Below, one piece after another: positions 8,346 through 17,054 of a stretch of 40,105 bases of DNA; positions within the stretch are counted from its first letter, which is position 1; each line of letters begins with the position of its first letter. The position numbers and the translations under genes are program-made. The notes under the pieces were generated by a model, which did not search any database, was not told the origin of the DNA, and saw only the letters and a program-made list of their open reading frames with translations. Origin of the DNA: Streptomyces sp. H27-H5 (lineage in GTDB: Bacteria; Actinomycetota; Actinomycetes; Streptomycetales; Streptomycetaceae). The stretch is from NCBI RefSeq assembly GCF_026627505.1, contig NZ_JAPNLK010000076.1, forward strand, positions 1 through 40,105, read 5' to 3'.

Positions 8346-9965
8346 ATGAGCCAGGACGGCACACAGGGCCGGTACGCAGGCGGCTCCCTGGCCGGTGGCC
8401 GTTACCAGCTAAGGGACTTGCTCGGCGAAGGCGGCATGGCGTCCGTCTACCTCGCGTACGACTCGGCCCTGGACCGCCAGGTCGCCATCAAGACGCTGCA
8501 CAGCGAATTGGGGCGGGAGGCGTCCTTCCGCGAGCGGTTCCGCCGCGAGGCGCAGGCTGTAGCGAAACTGTCGCACACGAACATCGTCTCGGTATTCGAT
8601 ACCGGCGAGGGCGAGCTCGACGGCGCGCTGATGCCGTACATCGTCATGGAGTACGTCGAGGGGCAGCCGCTCGGCTCCGCGCTCCAGACGGACATCGCGC
8701 AGTACGGCGCGATGCCGGCCGACAAGGCGCTCAAGGTCACCTCCGATGTGCTCGCGGCGCTCGAAACCAGCCACGAGATGGGTCTGGTCCACCGCGACAT
8801 CAAGCCCGGCAACGTGATGATGACCAGGCGCGGCGTGGTCAAGGTCATGGACTTCGGCATCGCCCGCGCCATGCAGTCGGGCGTCACGTCGATGACGCAG
8901 ACCGGAATGGTCGTCGGCACCCCGCAGTACCTGTCGCCCGAGCAGGCGCTCGGCCGGGGTGTGGACGCCCGGTCCGACCTCTACTCCGTCGGCATCATGC
9001 TGTTCCAGCTGCTGACGGGGCGGCTCCCCTTCGACGCGGACTCGCCGCTGGCCATCGCGTACGCCCATGTGCAGGAGGAGCCGCCGGCGCCGTCCTCCAT
9101 CAACCGGTCGGTGACGCCGGCGATGGACGCGCTGGTGGCGCGGGCCCTGAAGAAGAACCCGAACGAGCGCTTCCCGACGGCCGCGGCCATGCGCGACGAG
9201 ATCGACCGCGTGATGGCGGCCGGTCGGACGGTGGCCCCGGCGATCGTGCCGGGTGCGCCCTCGGGCGGCAGCGGCGCGGGTGTGAGCTCGGCCGTGTTCC
9301 CGCCGGTGGACTCCGGGTTCCAGGCGCCGCCGCAGTCGGTGCAGCAGCCGTACCAGCCGCCGCACACCCCGGCGCCGTCCCCGTACGCGCCGCAGACGCA
9401 GGCGCAGGGCGGATACGCGTACCCGCCCCAGCAACAGCACGCGCACCAGTACGCCCCGCAGACCCCGCCGCCGTTCACCATCTCGCCGAACCCTGCCCCT
9501 GCGGGCGCGGGCGGCGGGTCGAAGAAGAACACGGGCGTGATCGTGGGCTCGATCGTGGTGGCGCTGGTGGCCATCGGCGGACTGATCGCCGTGCTCAACC
9601 TGGGCGGCGACGACAAGGACAAGGACGTCGCGACGCCGTCCTCCTCGACCTCGGCGTCCGGCTCCACGCGCCCGGGCTACCGGGGGCCGGACCTCTCGCG
9701 GACGATCGACGTGGAGAAGTGCAAGAGCCCGACGAAGGCCTACGACGACGCCAAGAAGGTCAACGCCCCCGACTTCCGGTACAAGAACATCCGCTCGGTG
9801 AAGGACTGCATCCAGGCCGCGGGCTGGAAGCTCAAGGAAGAGCCCCGGGACGAGGCCGTCTACGGGGACGGCACCGTGGTCGACCAGTTGCCCTCCGCCG
9901 ACGACAAGATCGACCCGAAGGACACCACCTTCACCCTCCGCGTCTCCACCGGAAACCCGGAGTAG
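8346..9965 (+). CDS. Membrane Ser/Thr protein kinase with a single PASTA-like outer domain
   Basis: A 539-residue Hanks-type kinase: glycine loop LGEGGMASV (26-34), Lys49, HRD at 149-151, DFG at 169-171, activation segment QTGMVVGTPQYLSPEQ. A Pro/Gln-rich linker (about 300-390) precedes the membrane segment at about 397-417. Outside, a Ser/Thr spacer is followed by one PASTA-like domain (about 478-536) containing SVKDCIQAAGWKL and VYGDGTVVDQLPSAD. Cys459 and Cys488 could form a disulfide. Classical PknB proteins carry three or four PASTA units, so this is a reduced version. The start is ATG at 8346 with GAGGGGAAG about ten bases upstream. Kinase residues are nearly identical in motif to the divergent neighbour, suggesting an old duplication followed by loss or gain of the sensor part. 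Confidence 0.93.
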   Translation: MSQDGTQGRYAGGSLAGGRYQLRDLLGEGGMASVYLAYDSALDRQVAIKTLHSELGREASFRERFRREAQAVAKLSHTNIVSVFDTGEGELDGALMPYIVMEYVEGQPLGSALQTDIAQYGAMPADKALKVTSDVLAALETSHEMGLVHRDIKPGNVMMTRRGVVKVMDFGIARAMQSGVTSMTQTGMVVGTPQYLSPEQALGRGVDARSDLYSVGIMLFQLLTGRLPFDADSPLAIAYAHVQEEPPAPSSINRSVTPAMDALVARALKKNPNERFPTAAAMRDEIDRVMAAGRTVAPAIVPGAPSGGSGAGVSSAVFPPVDSGFQAPPQSVQQPYQPPHTPAPSPYAPQTQAQGGYAYPPQQQHAHQYAPQTPPPFTISPNPAPAGAGGGSKKNTGVIVGSIVVALVAIGGLIAVLNLGGDDKDKDVATPSSSTSASGSTRPGYRGPDLSRTIDVEKCKSPTKAYDDAKKVNAPDFRYKNIRSVKDCIQAAGWKLKEEPRDEAVYGDGTVVDQLPSADDKIDPKDTTFTLRVSTGNPE

Positions 9966-9985
9966 GGCGGAGCAGGCCGAAGGAC

Positions 9986-10030
9986 GAGCGGCTCCGGGCG
10001 GCGGTCACCGATCGCCGCCCGGTCCCGCTC
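9986..10030 (+). terminator. Two-part hairpin terminator after the kinase gene
   Basis: GAGCGG (9986-9991) and CCGGGCGGCG (9994-10003) pair with CGCCGCCCGG (10013-10022) and CCGCTC (10025-10030), with a small internal bulge. A pyrimidine-rich stretch including CCCCTTTT follows. Confidence 0.75.
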
Positions 10031-10089
10031 CTCCCCTTTTCACCCCTCCTCTTTTTGGTGTCATTCGCGCCCTTCGCGCTCTTTCGTGG

Positions 10090-10126
10090 AAGCGGCATCC
10101 CGTACACGGTGTACGAGATGCCGCTT
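10090..10126. terminator. Second hairpin with U-rich tail between kinase and repeat-protein genes
   Basis: Positions 10090-10099 pair with 10117-10126 (10 bp), one unpaired base on each side, then six to seven inner pairs (CGTACAC / GTGTACG). TTTTG overlaps the 3' end, so it could terminate plus-strand transcripts. Since it ends 26 bases before the next GTG start, a leader role or operator is equally possible. Confidence 0.5.
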
Positions 10127-10152
10127 TTGTCCGTTTATGCAAACCTGAGCGC

Positions 10153-10884
10153 GTGACTCACGCCCGCGCACCGCGCTGGACGGCCGGCGCCGCATTGACG
10201 GCCGCCGCGCTGCTGGTCGCGGCGCCGGCGCACGCCCAGGGCGCCGCCTCCGCGGCCCCGGCCGCCCGCTCCCTCGCCCGCGCGTTCGTCCCCGCCCTCG
10301 CCGCCGCGACCACGGCCACCGATCCGGCGTCGGTCGTACCCGAAGAGGCCTACGAGGAACTGGCCGGCAGCGCCGCCGGTTCCGGCCGGGAACGGCCCGG
10401 ACGTCCCGTGGCCGAGCCGGCCAGCCCCCTGACGGTGTCGATCGGCCGCCCCCTGCGACCGGAGCGGCCCGCACGACCGGAACGGCCCGGACTGCCCGAA
10501 CGGCCCGGACTGCCGGAGCGGCCCGGCCTCCCCGAGCACCCGGGGCTGCCGGACGCTGCGGCGGAGCGGCCGGGTTCGGCGGAGCGGCCCGCGCGACCCG
10601 AGCGGCCGGGACTGCGGGAGCGGCCGGAACTCCGGGAGCGGCAGCGGCCTCCTCGGGCGCACGAACGGCCGCAGGCCTCGGAGGTACCGGAACCCTCCCG
10701 CCGCGAGTCGGTCGCGAAGCCGACGCCCGAACCGACCGGCAGCTCCGCGGTCGAGGCGATGGGCACCGGGCCCAACGAGCGGGCCGCCGATCTGGCGGCC
10801 CACCTGCTGCCGCTCGGCACCGGGTTCGCCCTGATGGGGCTGGGCCTGGGCTTCATGGGCGTACGGCTGCGCCGAGGGCGCTGA
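10153..10884 (+). CDS. Secreted proline-rich repeat protein with C-terminal membrane anchor
   Basis: A 243-residue protein. Residues 1-29 look like a signal peptide (WTAGAALTAAALLVAAPAHA then AQ, a good cleavage site). Residues about 95-175 are a low-complexity region built of ERPGLP/ERPARP-type hexapeptides, at least six units, rich in Pro, Arg, Glu and Gly. A hydrophobic glycine-rich segment LLPLGTGFALMGLGLGFMGV near the end followed by RLRRGR resembles a membrane or sortase-like anchor, but no LPxTG motif is present. GTG at 10153 lacks a clear ribosome site. Probably a cell-surface protein spanning the wall. I do not recognise a named family. Confidence 0.72.
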   Translation: MTHARAPRWTAGAALTAAALLVAAPAHAQGAASAAPAARSLARAFVPALAAATTATDPASVVPEEAYEELAGSAAGSGRERPGRPVAEPASPLTVSIGRPLRPERPARPERPGLPERPGLPERPGLPEHPGLPDAAAERPGSAERPARPERPGLRERPELRERQRPPRAHERPQASEVPEPSRRESVAKPTPEPTGSSAVEAMGTGPNERAADLAAHLLPLGTGFALMGLGLGFMGVRLRRGR

Positions 10885-10956
10885 CCGCCCGCCCTGGCGG
10901 CACTCGGGACGGACGCCGCCTCCTGCGTCCCTCCTGCGGAGTACATCCACAGACGG

Positions 10957-10995
10957 TTGCGCGCCGGTACATACCCGGTATACATACTGAGTATG
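10957..10995 (+). promoter_or_regulatory. padR promoter with an operator-like dyad across the start codon; possible leaderless mRNA
   Basis: TTGCGC (10957-10962) and TATACA (10979-10984) are 16 bases apart, which would place the transcript start at or next to the ATG (10993). There is no Shine-Dalgarno sequence. An inverted repeat ACATAC-TGA-GTATGT covers 10982-10996, and a further TACATAC lies at about 10969-10975. PadR proteins commonly bind ATAC/GTAT or ATGT/ACAT dyads, so autorepression fits. The whole assignment is inference from sequence. Confidence 0.55.
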
Positions 10996-11670
10996 TCGAT
11001 CCGTCACGGGCTTCTCGCCCTGCTCGAAAGGGGTCCTCGGTACGGCTCTCAGCTGCGTACCGAGTTCGAATCCCGCACCGGGTCCACCTGGCCCCTCAAC
11101 GTCGGGCAGGTGTACACCACCCTCGCCCGACTGGAGCGCGACGGGCTCGTCGCGCCCGGCGGCGAGGACCCCGCCGGGCACACCCTGTACGCCATCACCG
11201 ACACCGGCCGCGCCGAGCTCCACGAGTGGTACGAGCGGCCCGTGGACCGCGCCAACCCGCCCCGGGACGAACTGTCCATCAAGCTCGCCATGGCCGTCGG
11301 CGCCCCCGGCGTGGACATCCGCTCCGTCATCCAGTCCCAGCGGCACGCCACGATCAAGGCGATGCAGGACTACACCCGGCTCAAGGCGCAGGCGCTCACC
11401 GCGATCGAGAGCGGCACCTCCCACGAACGCGACGACATCGCCTGGCTGCTGGTGCTGGAACAGCTGATCTTCCAGACCGAGGCCGAGGCCCGCTGGCTCG
11501 ACCACTGCGAAGCCCGGCTCGTCCGGCTCTCCCTGCCGGCCGACCGGAGAGCCGTACCCGATCCGCCCCAGGCCGCACCGTCCGCGCCCGGCGCCGAAGC
11601 GACGACCGCCACCGCGGCCGCCGGCGCCACCACCGACCTCCCCTCCACCGCCCGCACGCGGCGGAGTTGA
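10993..11670 (+). CDS. PadR-family transcriptional regulator
   Basis: A 225-residue PadR regulator. The N-terminal winged helix (1-90) contains IRHGLLALLERGPRYGSQL, a VGQVYTTLARLERDGLV recognition region and TLYAITDTGRAEL wing. The C-terminal dimerisation helices span about 95-180, and a disordered Ala/Thr/Pro tail ends the protein. PadR proteins usually repress adjacent efflux genes and respond to small toxic compounds; here the ABC ATPase and permease follow directly (26-base gap, then overlap), so it probably controls them. ATG at 10993 is chosen because the domain starts right there; upstream in-frame codons lie inside the promoter. Confidence 0.92.
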   Translation: MSIRHGLLALLERGPRYGSQLRTEFESRTGSTWPLNVGQVYTTLARLERDGLVAPGGEDPAGHTLYAITDTGRAELHEWYERPVDRANPPRDELSIKLAMAVGAPGVDIRSVIQSQRHATIKAMQDYTRLKAQALTAIESGTSHERDDIAWLLVLEQLIFQTEAEARWLDHCEARLVRLSLPADRRAVPDPPQAAPSAPGAEATTATAAAGATTDLPSTARTRRS

Positions 11671-11696
11671 ACAAACCGTCCCAGGGGGACCCTTCC

Positions 11697-12436
<740 letters not shown>

Positions 12437-12440
<4 letters not shown>

Positions 12441-15271
12441 CCACCCCGCTCCACTCCTGGTACCACTCCTGGATCGCCGCGATCCGAATAGCCCGCCGCG
12501 ACGCCTGGCGCGCGAAGGGGCGCAGTGCCCTCGTCCTCGCGATGATCGCCCTGCCGATCGTCGGGGTGAGCGCCGTCGACCTCACCACCCGCAGCGCCGC
12601 GCTCACCGTGGACGAGACGTTGTCCCGCCGGATCGGCACCGCCGACGCCGTGTTGTCGAACTCGGACATGGGCGTCCCCGTGTACCAGAAGCCGAACGGC
12701 GAGTCCTTCGCCCCCGTCGGCGGCTACTCGTCCTGGGACCCCTCCGCGCGCGACGACGGCAACGACCCCCTCCCGTCCGCCCTCCCGCCGGGCGCCCGGT
12801 CCGTGAAGGACAGCAAGGGGCACGCCAAGGTCCGCACCACGCACGGCCTGCTGGACATCCGCCTGCGCGAGCTGGACACCGCCGACCCGCTCGTCGAGGG
12901 CATCCTCACCCTCAAACGGGGTCGGCTCCCCGCCGCGCCGGGGGAGATCATCGCCACCGACGCCTTCCTGAAGGACTCCGGGTTCTTCGTCGGCTCCCAG
13001 GTCACCCCGCGCGGCTCGTCCCGCGCCCTGCGGATCGTGGGGGCGTACGAACTCCCCTCCGCCCTGCAGGAGCGGGAGGCCACGGCCCCGCCCGGGACCC
13101 TGCTCACCCCGCTCGACAAGGAACTCCGGGCCGCCGGGACCGACGGGGTGTCGGTCGACGACACCTACCTCGTCAAGGTCGGCGGCGAAGGTTTCACGTG
13201 GAACATGGTGAAGGCGGCGAACGCCAAGAGCGTCGTCGTGGTCTCCCGCGCCGTCAATCTGAACCCGCCCGCCGACTCCGACGTCCCCTTCTACGAGCAG
13301 CAGAAGGAGGAAGGCCGATTCGACAAGTCGACGGGCATGCGGACCGTCGAGATGACCATCCTCGCCACCGTCGTCGGCCTCGCGATGCTGGAGATCTGTC
13401 TGCTCGCCGGTCCCGCCTTCGCGGTCGGCGCCCGGCGCTCGCGCCGCCAACTCGGCCTGGTCGGAGCCAACGGCGGCGACCGTCGCCACATCCGCGCCAT
13501 CGTCCTCTCCGGCGGTCTGGTCATCGGCGCGGCGTCCGCCGTCGTCGGCCTCGTCCTCGGCGGCGCGCTCACCCTCGGCCTCCGGCCGGTCCTGGAGGAG
13601 TACCTGGGGCTGCGCTGGGGCGGCTTCGAGGTCCGTCCCCTGGAACTCCTCGGCATCGCGCTGCTCGCCGTGGTCACGGGCCTGCTCGCCTCGATCGTCC
13701 CGGCGATCACCGCCTCCCGGCAGACCGTGCTGGCCTCGCTGACCGGCCGCCGGGGGGTCCGCAAGGCCAACCGGGTCCTGCCGTTCATCGGGCTGCTGGC
13801 CGTCGCGGCCGGCGCCGGCATCGCGCTCTACGGAGCCGTGTCCAACACCGGGACCGTGGTCGTAGGGGGCGGCAGCGCCCTCGCCGAGCTGGGCGTGGTC
13901 GCCCTCACCCCGACCCTGGTCGGCCTGTTCGGGCGCCTCGGGCGGTGGCTGCCGCTGTCGCCGCGGCTCGCCCTGCGCGACGCCGTGCGCAACCGGGGGC
14001 GTACGGCCCCCGCCGTCGCGGCGGTCCTGGCCGCCGTCGCCGGCACCGTGGCGGTGGCCACGTACGAGTACAGCACCGACGTGCAGGCCCGCCACGAGTA
14101 CGTCGCGAACATGCCGGCAGGCGCCGGCCTGCTGGCGAGCAACGAGAACGACCGGTACCGGGACGTGCCCGCCGTCCGCGACGCGCTCGCGAAGGAGTTC
14201 CCGCTGGCGATCCGGGCGGACGTGGACCGGATCGTCGTGGGCAAGCCGACGTGCGATTCCTACTCGGTGGATCCGGGCTGCGGACGGGCGGAGATCCTCA
14301 CGCCCAAGGAGAACCGCTGCCCGCTCTACGCGTCGAGGGACTCCTTCGAGTCCTTCACCCCCGCTCAGCGGCGTGAGTTGTACCAGGACTGGCGGTGCAA
14401 GCAGAACCGCTACCAGCAGCCCTTCCAGTCGGTCGTCGCCGACGACAAGTTGATGCGGGTCCTCGGGGTGAGCGACCCCGGCGCCGCGGCCGCGCTGAAG
14501 GCCGGAAAGCCCGTCTCCTTCGACAAGCGCTTCATCAAGGACGGCAGGCTCACCCTCGTCATCGTGACCGAGGAGCCCAAGGGCATGGATTCCGACGAGG
14601 AGCCGCAGGGCGTCAAGAAGGTCATGGCGGTCCATCAGGCGACCGATCCCGACGCGGGCTACGGACTCGGCGTGGTCTTCCCCGCGAGCGCCGTGAAGGC
14701 TGCCGGTCTCACCACCGCGCCGGCCGGCTCGTACTTCACCCTCGACGGGACGCTCGGCAGCGCGCAGCGCCAGAAGCTGGACAGCCGCATCGACCAGATC
14801 GGCCTGGAGGCCACGGTCGTGGTCGAGGAGGGGTACCAGGGCCGGGGCACCCTGCTCATGCTCGCCCTCACCATCTTCGCCGGTCTCGTCACCATCGGCG
14901 CGGCGGGCATCGCCACGGGCCTCGCCCAGGCCGACGCCGAGGCCGACCTGAAGACGCTGGCCGCCGTCGGCGCCCCGCCGCGGGTGCGGCGGACGCTGAG
15001 CGGCTTCCAGTGCGGGGTGGTGGCCCTGATGGGCGTGGTCCTGGGCTCCGTCGCCGGACTGTTGCCGGCGGTCGGGCTGCGGCTCACCGAGCGGGAGACC
15101 GCCAAGCGGCTCCTGGAGGAGTCCGGCATCACCGATGGCCAGTACATCCCCATCGCGGTGCCGTGGGAGACGCTGGCCGGACTGCTGGTGGTGGTCCCGT
15201 TGGGCGCGGCCCTGCTGGCCGCGATCGTCACGAAGTCGAGCGGAGCCCTGGCCCGCCGGGCGGCGGGCTGA
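12437..15271 (+). CDS. FtsX-like ABC transporter permease with two large extracellular regions
   Basis: A 944-residue permease partner of the preceding ATPase. The first membrane helix (about 25-45, LVLAMIALPIVGVSAVDL) is followed by a roughly 250-residue outer domain. A central block of about six helices comes next (from VEMTILATVVGLAMLEICLL to APAVAAVLAAVAGTVAVATY), then a second outer region of about 250 residues with several Cys, and three final helices. This is the ten-helix, two-FtsX-domain layout of large actinobacterial permeases. GTG at 12437 overlaps the ATPase stop. Function may be peptide or lipid export or antimicrobial resistance; PadR control favours response to a toxic compound. 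A parS-like sequence lies inside the gene at 13191-13204. Confidence 0.92.
13191..13204. other. parS-like ParB site with one mismatch, inside the permease gene
   Basis: GTTTCACGTGGAAC differs at one position from the Streptomyces parS consensus GTTTCACGTGAAAC. The known density of parS near oriC and the two perfect copies in this window make it a credible secondary ParB site. It encodes part of GFTWN in the permease, so it could also be chance. Confidence 0.5.
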
Positions 15272-15293
15272 CACCGGATCTCCCGGGGCGCCC

Positions 15294-15338
15294 GTGACAC
15301 GGGTGACCAGGGTGACCGCTGGGTGACGTACGAGTGAC
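15294..15338. promoter_or_regulatory. Five GTGAC repeats at 9- and 11-base spacing
   Basis: GTGAC occurs at 15294, 15303, 15312, 15323 and 15334, giving spacings of 9, 9, 11 and 11 bases. Read on the other strand the last units (CGTCACTCGTA, CGTCACCCAGC) partly resemble the 11-base direct repeat units bound by Streptomyces PhoP. They precede the gene for the proteasome activator. The protein that binds is not known. Confidence 0.4.
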
Positions 15339-15350
15339 GACGGGGTCATC

Positions 15351-15394
15351 GTGTGCCCCCGTACAGGGTGGATCACGCCTGTACGGGGGCACAC
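15351..15394. terminator. Perfect 17-bp inverted repeat with 10-base loop
   Basis: Positions 15351-15367 are fully complementary to 15378-15394. It lies 80 bases after the permease stop and 36 bases before the proteasome activator start. It most likely terminates the exporter operon, but its closeness to the next gene leaves a regulatory role open. No U-tract follows. Confidence 0.6.
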
Positions 15395-15429
15395 CGTGTG
15401 AGAACGAAGGTGTGCGAGAGAATGACGGC

Positions 15430-15969
15430 ATGGAGATGCCGAGGAGTGAACGGTCGCAGGACAGCCCCCCGCACGTCCTGATCGTGGGACAGGACGGGAT
15501 GGCGGTCGGCGGCGCCGATGACGAGTCGCGCGAGGTCCCGGTGACGGAGATGGTCGAACAACCCGCCAAGGTCATGCGGATCGGCAGCATGATCAAGCAA
15601 CTCCTGGAAGAGGTGCGTGCCGCACCTCTCGACGAGGCGAGCCGTGTCCGGCTCAAGGACATCCACGCCGCGTCGGTGAAGGAACTCGAAGACGGCCTGG
15701 CTCCCGAGCTGGTCGAGGAACTCGAGCGCCTGTCCCTGCCGTTCACCGAGGAGGCGATCCCTTCCGAGGCGGAACTGCGGATCGCGCAGGCGCAGTTGGT
15801 GGGCTGGCTGGAGGGCCTCTTCCACGGGATCCAGACGGCCCTGTTCGCGCAACAGATGGCGGCGCGGGCACAGTTGGAGCAGATGCGGCGGGCTCTGCCT
15901 CCGGGCGCCTCGCACGAGGACGACGACGAGGGTCCGCACGGCGCGGTCCGCTCCGGCCCCTACCTGTAG
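15430..15969 (+). CDS. bpa: Bacterial proteasome activator Bpa/PafE
   Basis: A 179-residue, ATP-independent ring-forming activator that opens the 20S proteasome gate. The helical core (about 45-155) contains MVEQPAKVMRIGSMIKQLLEEVR and the LEGLFHGIQTALFAQQMAARAQLEQM stretch typical of the family (formerly DUF2587). The protein ends with GPYL, the counterpart of the C-terminal GQYL by which Mycobacterium PafE docks to the proteasome. The length matches the mycobacterial protein (174). ATG at 15430 is chosen because the conserved part begins just after; the ribosome site is weak, and GTG at 15412 is an alternative. The proteasome genes themselves are not in this window. Confidence 0.9.
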   Translation: MEMPRSERSQDSPPHVLIVGQDGMAVGGADDESREVPVTEMVEQPAKVMRIGSMIKQLLEEVRAAPLDEASRVRLKDIHAASVKELEDGLAPELVEELERLSLPFTEEAIPSEAELRIAQAQLVGWLEGLFHGIQTALFAQQMAARAQLEQMRRALPPGASHEDDDEGPHGAVRSGPYL

Positions 15970-15970
15970 C

Positions 15971-16080
15971 CCGATCGGCCCTTCGGCCCGATCGGCGGCC
16001 CGATCCCGGACACCCCGGATCGTCTCCGGACACCCACACCCCGGTGGAGCCCCGGCTCCGCCGGGGTGACGCGTGTCCGG
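15971..16080. terminator. Hairpin cluster after the proteasome activator
   Basis: A CCGATCGG pair around a CCCTTCGG loop lies right after the stop (about 15971-16000). A second, nested structure at 16026-16080 has an 8-bp outer stem (CCGGACAC / GTGTCCGG) enclosing a 13-bp inner stem (16039-16051 with 16054-16066, one wobble). The latter is the stronger terminator candidate. Confidence 0.65.
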
Positions 16081-16190
16081 GGCGGGCGTCTCACGGCGGC
16101 CGTACGGGGGGGGGTTCCTCACAGCGGCGCGATAAGCGGCCGGTAAGTGGCGGAACCCGCGCGCAACACCGCCCCCGCATACTCGGAGGC

Positions 16191-17054
16191 ATGAGTTACG
16201 ACGCCATCGTCCTCGCAGGCGGCGCCGCCCGGCGACTCGGCGGGGCCGACAAGCCCGCCCTGCACGTCGGCGGCCGGGCCCTGCTCGACCGGGTCCTCGA
16301 CGCCTGTGTCGACGCGGACGCCACCGTCGTCGTCGGCGGGCCCCGGGTCACCTCGCGCCCCGTGCGCTGGACCCGCGAGGATCCGCCGGGCGGGGGACCG
16401 GTCGCCGCGCTGGACGCCGGACTGCGGGCGACGACCGCGGCGCGGGTGCTCGTGCTCTCCGCCGACCTGCCGTTCCTGGACCGCGCCACCGTACGGTCCC
16501 TGCTGGACGCGCCCGGCCCCGACGGGGCGATGCTGCGGGATCCGGACGGCCGGGACCAACCGCTGGTGGCCTCCTACCGCGCCGAGCCGCTCCGTGCGGG
16601 GCTCGCCCGGTTGGCCGCCGCACACGGCGACTTGGCGGGCCTCCCGCTGCGCGAGCTCACCGCCGGACTCGACGTGGCGACCGTCACCGCCACTGCGCCA
16701 CTCGCCTCCTTCGACTGCGACACCTGGGACGATCTCGCGGACGCCCGGGCCCGGATCAGAGAGCATGGGACCGTGCTGGATCAATGGATCACCGCCGTCA
16801 AGAACGAGCTGGGCATCGACGTGGACGTCGACACCAAGACCCTGCTCGACCTCGCCCGTGACGCCGCCCACGGCGTCGCCCGGCCCGCCGCCCCGCTGAC
16901 CACCTTCCTGATCGGCTACGCGGCCGCCCGGGCCGAGGCCGCCGGCGCGGACCCGGCCCGGGCCGTCGCCGAAGCCTCCCGCAAGGCGGCCGACCTGGCG
17001 CTGCGCTGGGACGGGGAAACCTCCGAGAAGAACACCGAAGCCGGCTCCGGATGA
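16191..17054 (+). CDS. MobA-like molybdenum-cofactor nucleotidyltransferase fused to a DUF6457-type domain
   Basis: A 287-residue protein. Residues 1-190 are an NTP-transferase domain: LAGGAARRLGGADKPAL (8-24) binds the nucleotide, with Lys21, and LSADLPFLD carries the metal-binding Asp. MobA proteins attach GMP to molybdopterin. From about residue 196, VLDQWITAVKNELGIDVDVD onward, comes a short helical domain resembling the stand-alone DUF6457 proteins of actinobacteria, so this is a fusion. GGAGG ends only one base before ATG 16191, too close for normal use; CATACT at 16178-16183 is placed for a leaderless transcript. The ATGA overlap with moeA supports a cofactor role. Confidence 0.85.
   Translation: MSYDAIVLAGGAARRLGGADKPALHVGGRALLDRVLDACVDADATVVVGGPRVTSRPVRWTREDPPGGGPVAALDAGLRATTAARVLVLSADLPFLDRATVRSLLDAPGPDGAMLRDPDGRDQPLVASYRAEPLRAGLARLAAAHGDLAGLPLRELTAGLDVATVTATAPLASFDCDTWDDLADARARIREHGTVLDQWITAVKNELGIDVDVDTKTLLDLARDAAHGVARPAAPLTTFLIGYAAARAEAAGADPARAVAEASRKAADLALRWDGETSEKNTEAGSG

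Noticed and set aside
8111..10156. Second plus-strand frame across the kinase gene
   Set aside because: It is shifted by one base against the kinase frame and gives an Arg/Gly/Ala-rich product without motifs.
10441..10680. Repetitive DNA considered as a CRISPR-like array
   Set aside because: Units are 18 bases, contiguous, in frame and coding for ERPGLP; no spacers are present.
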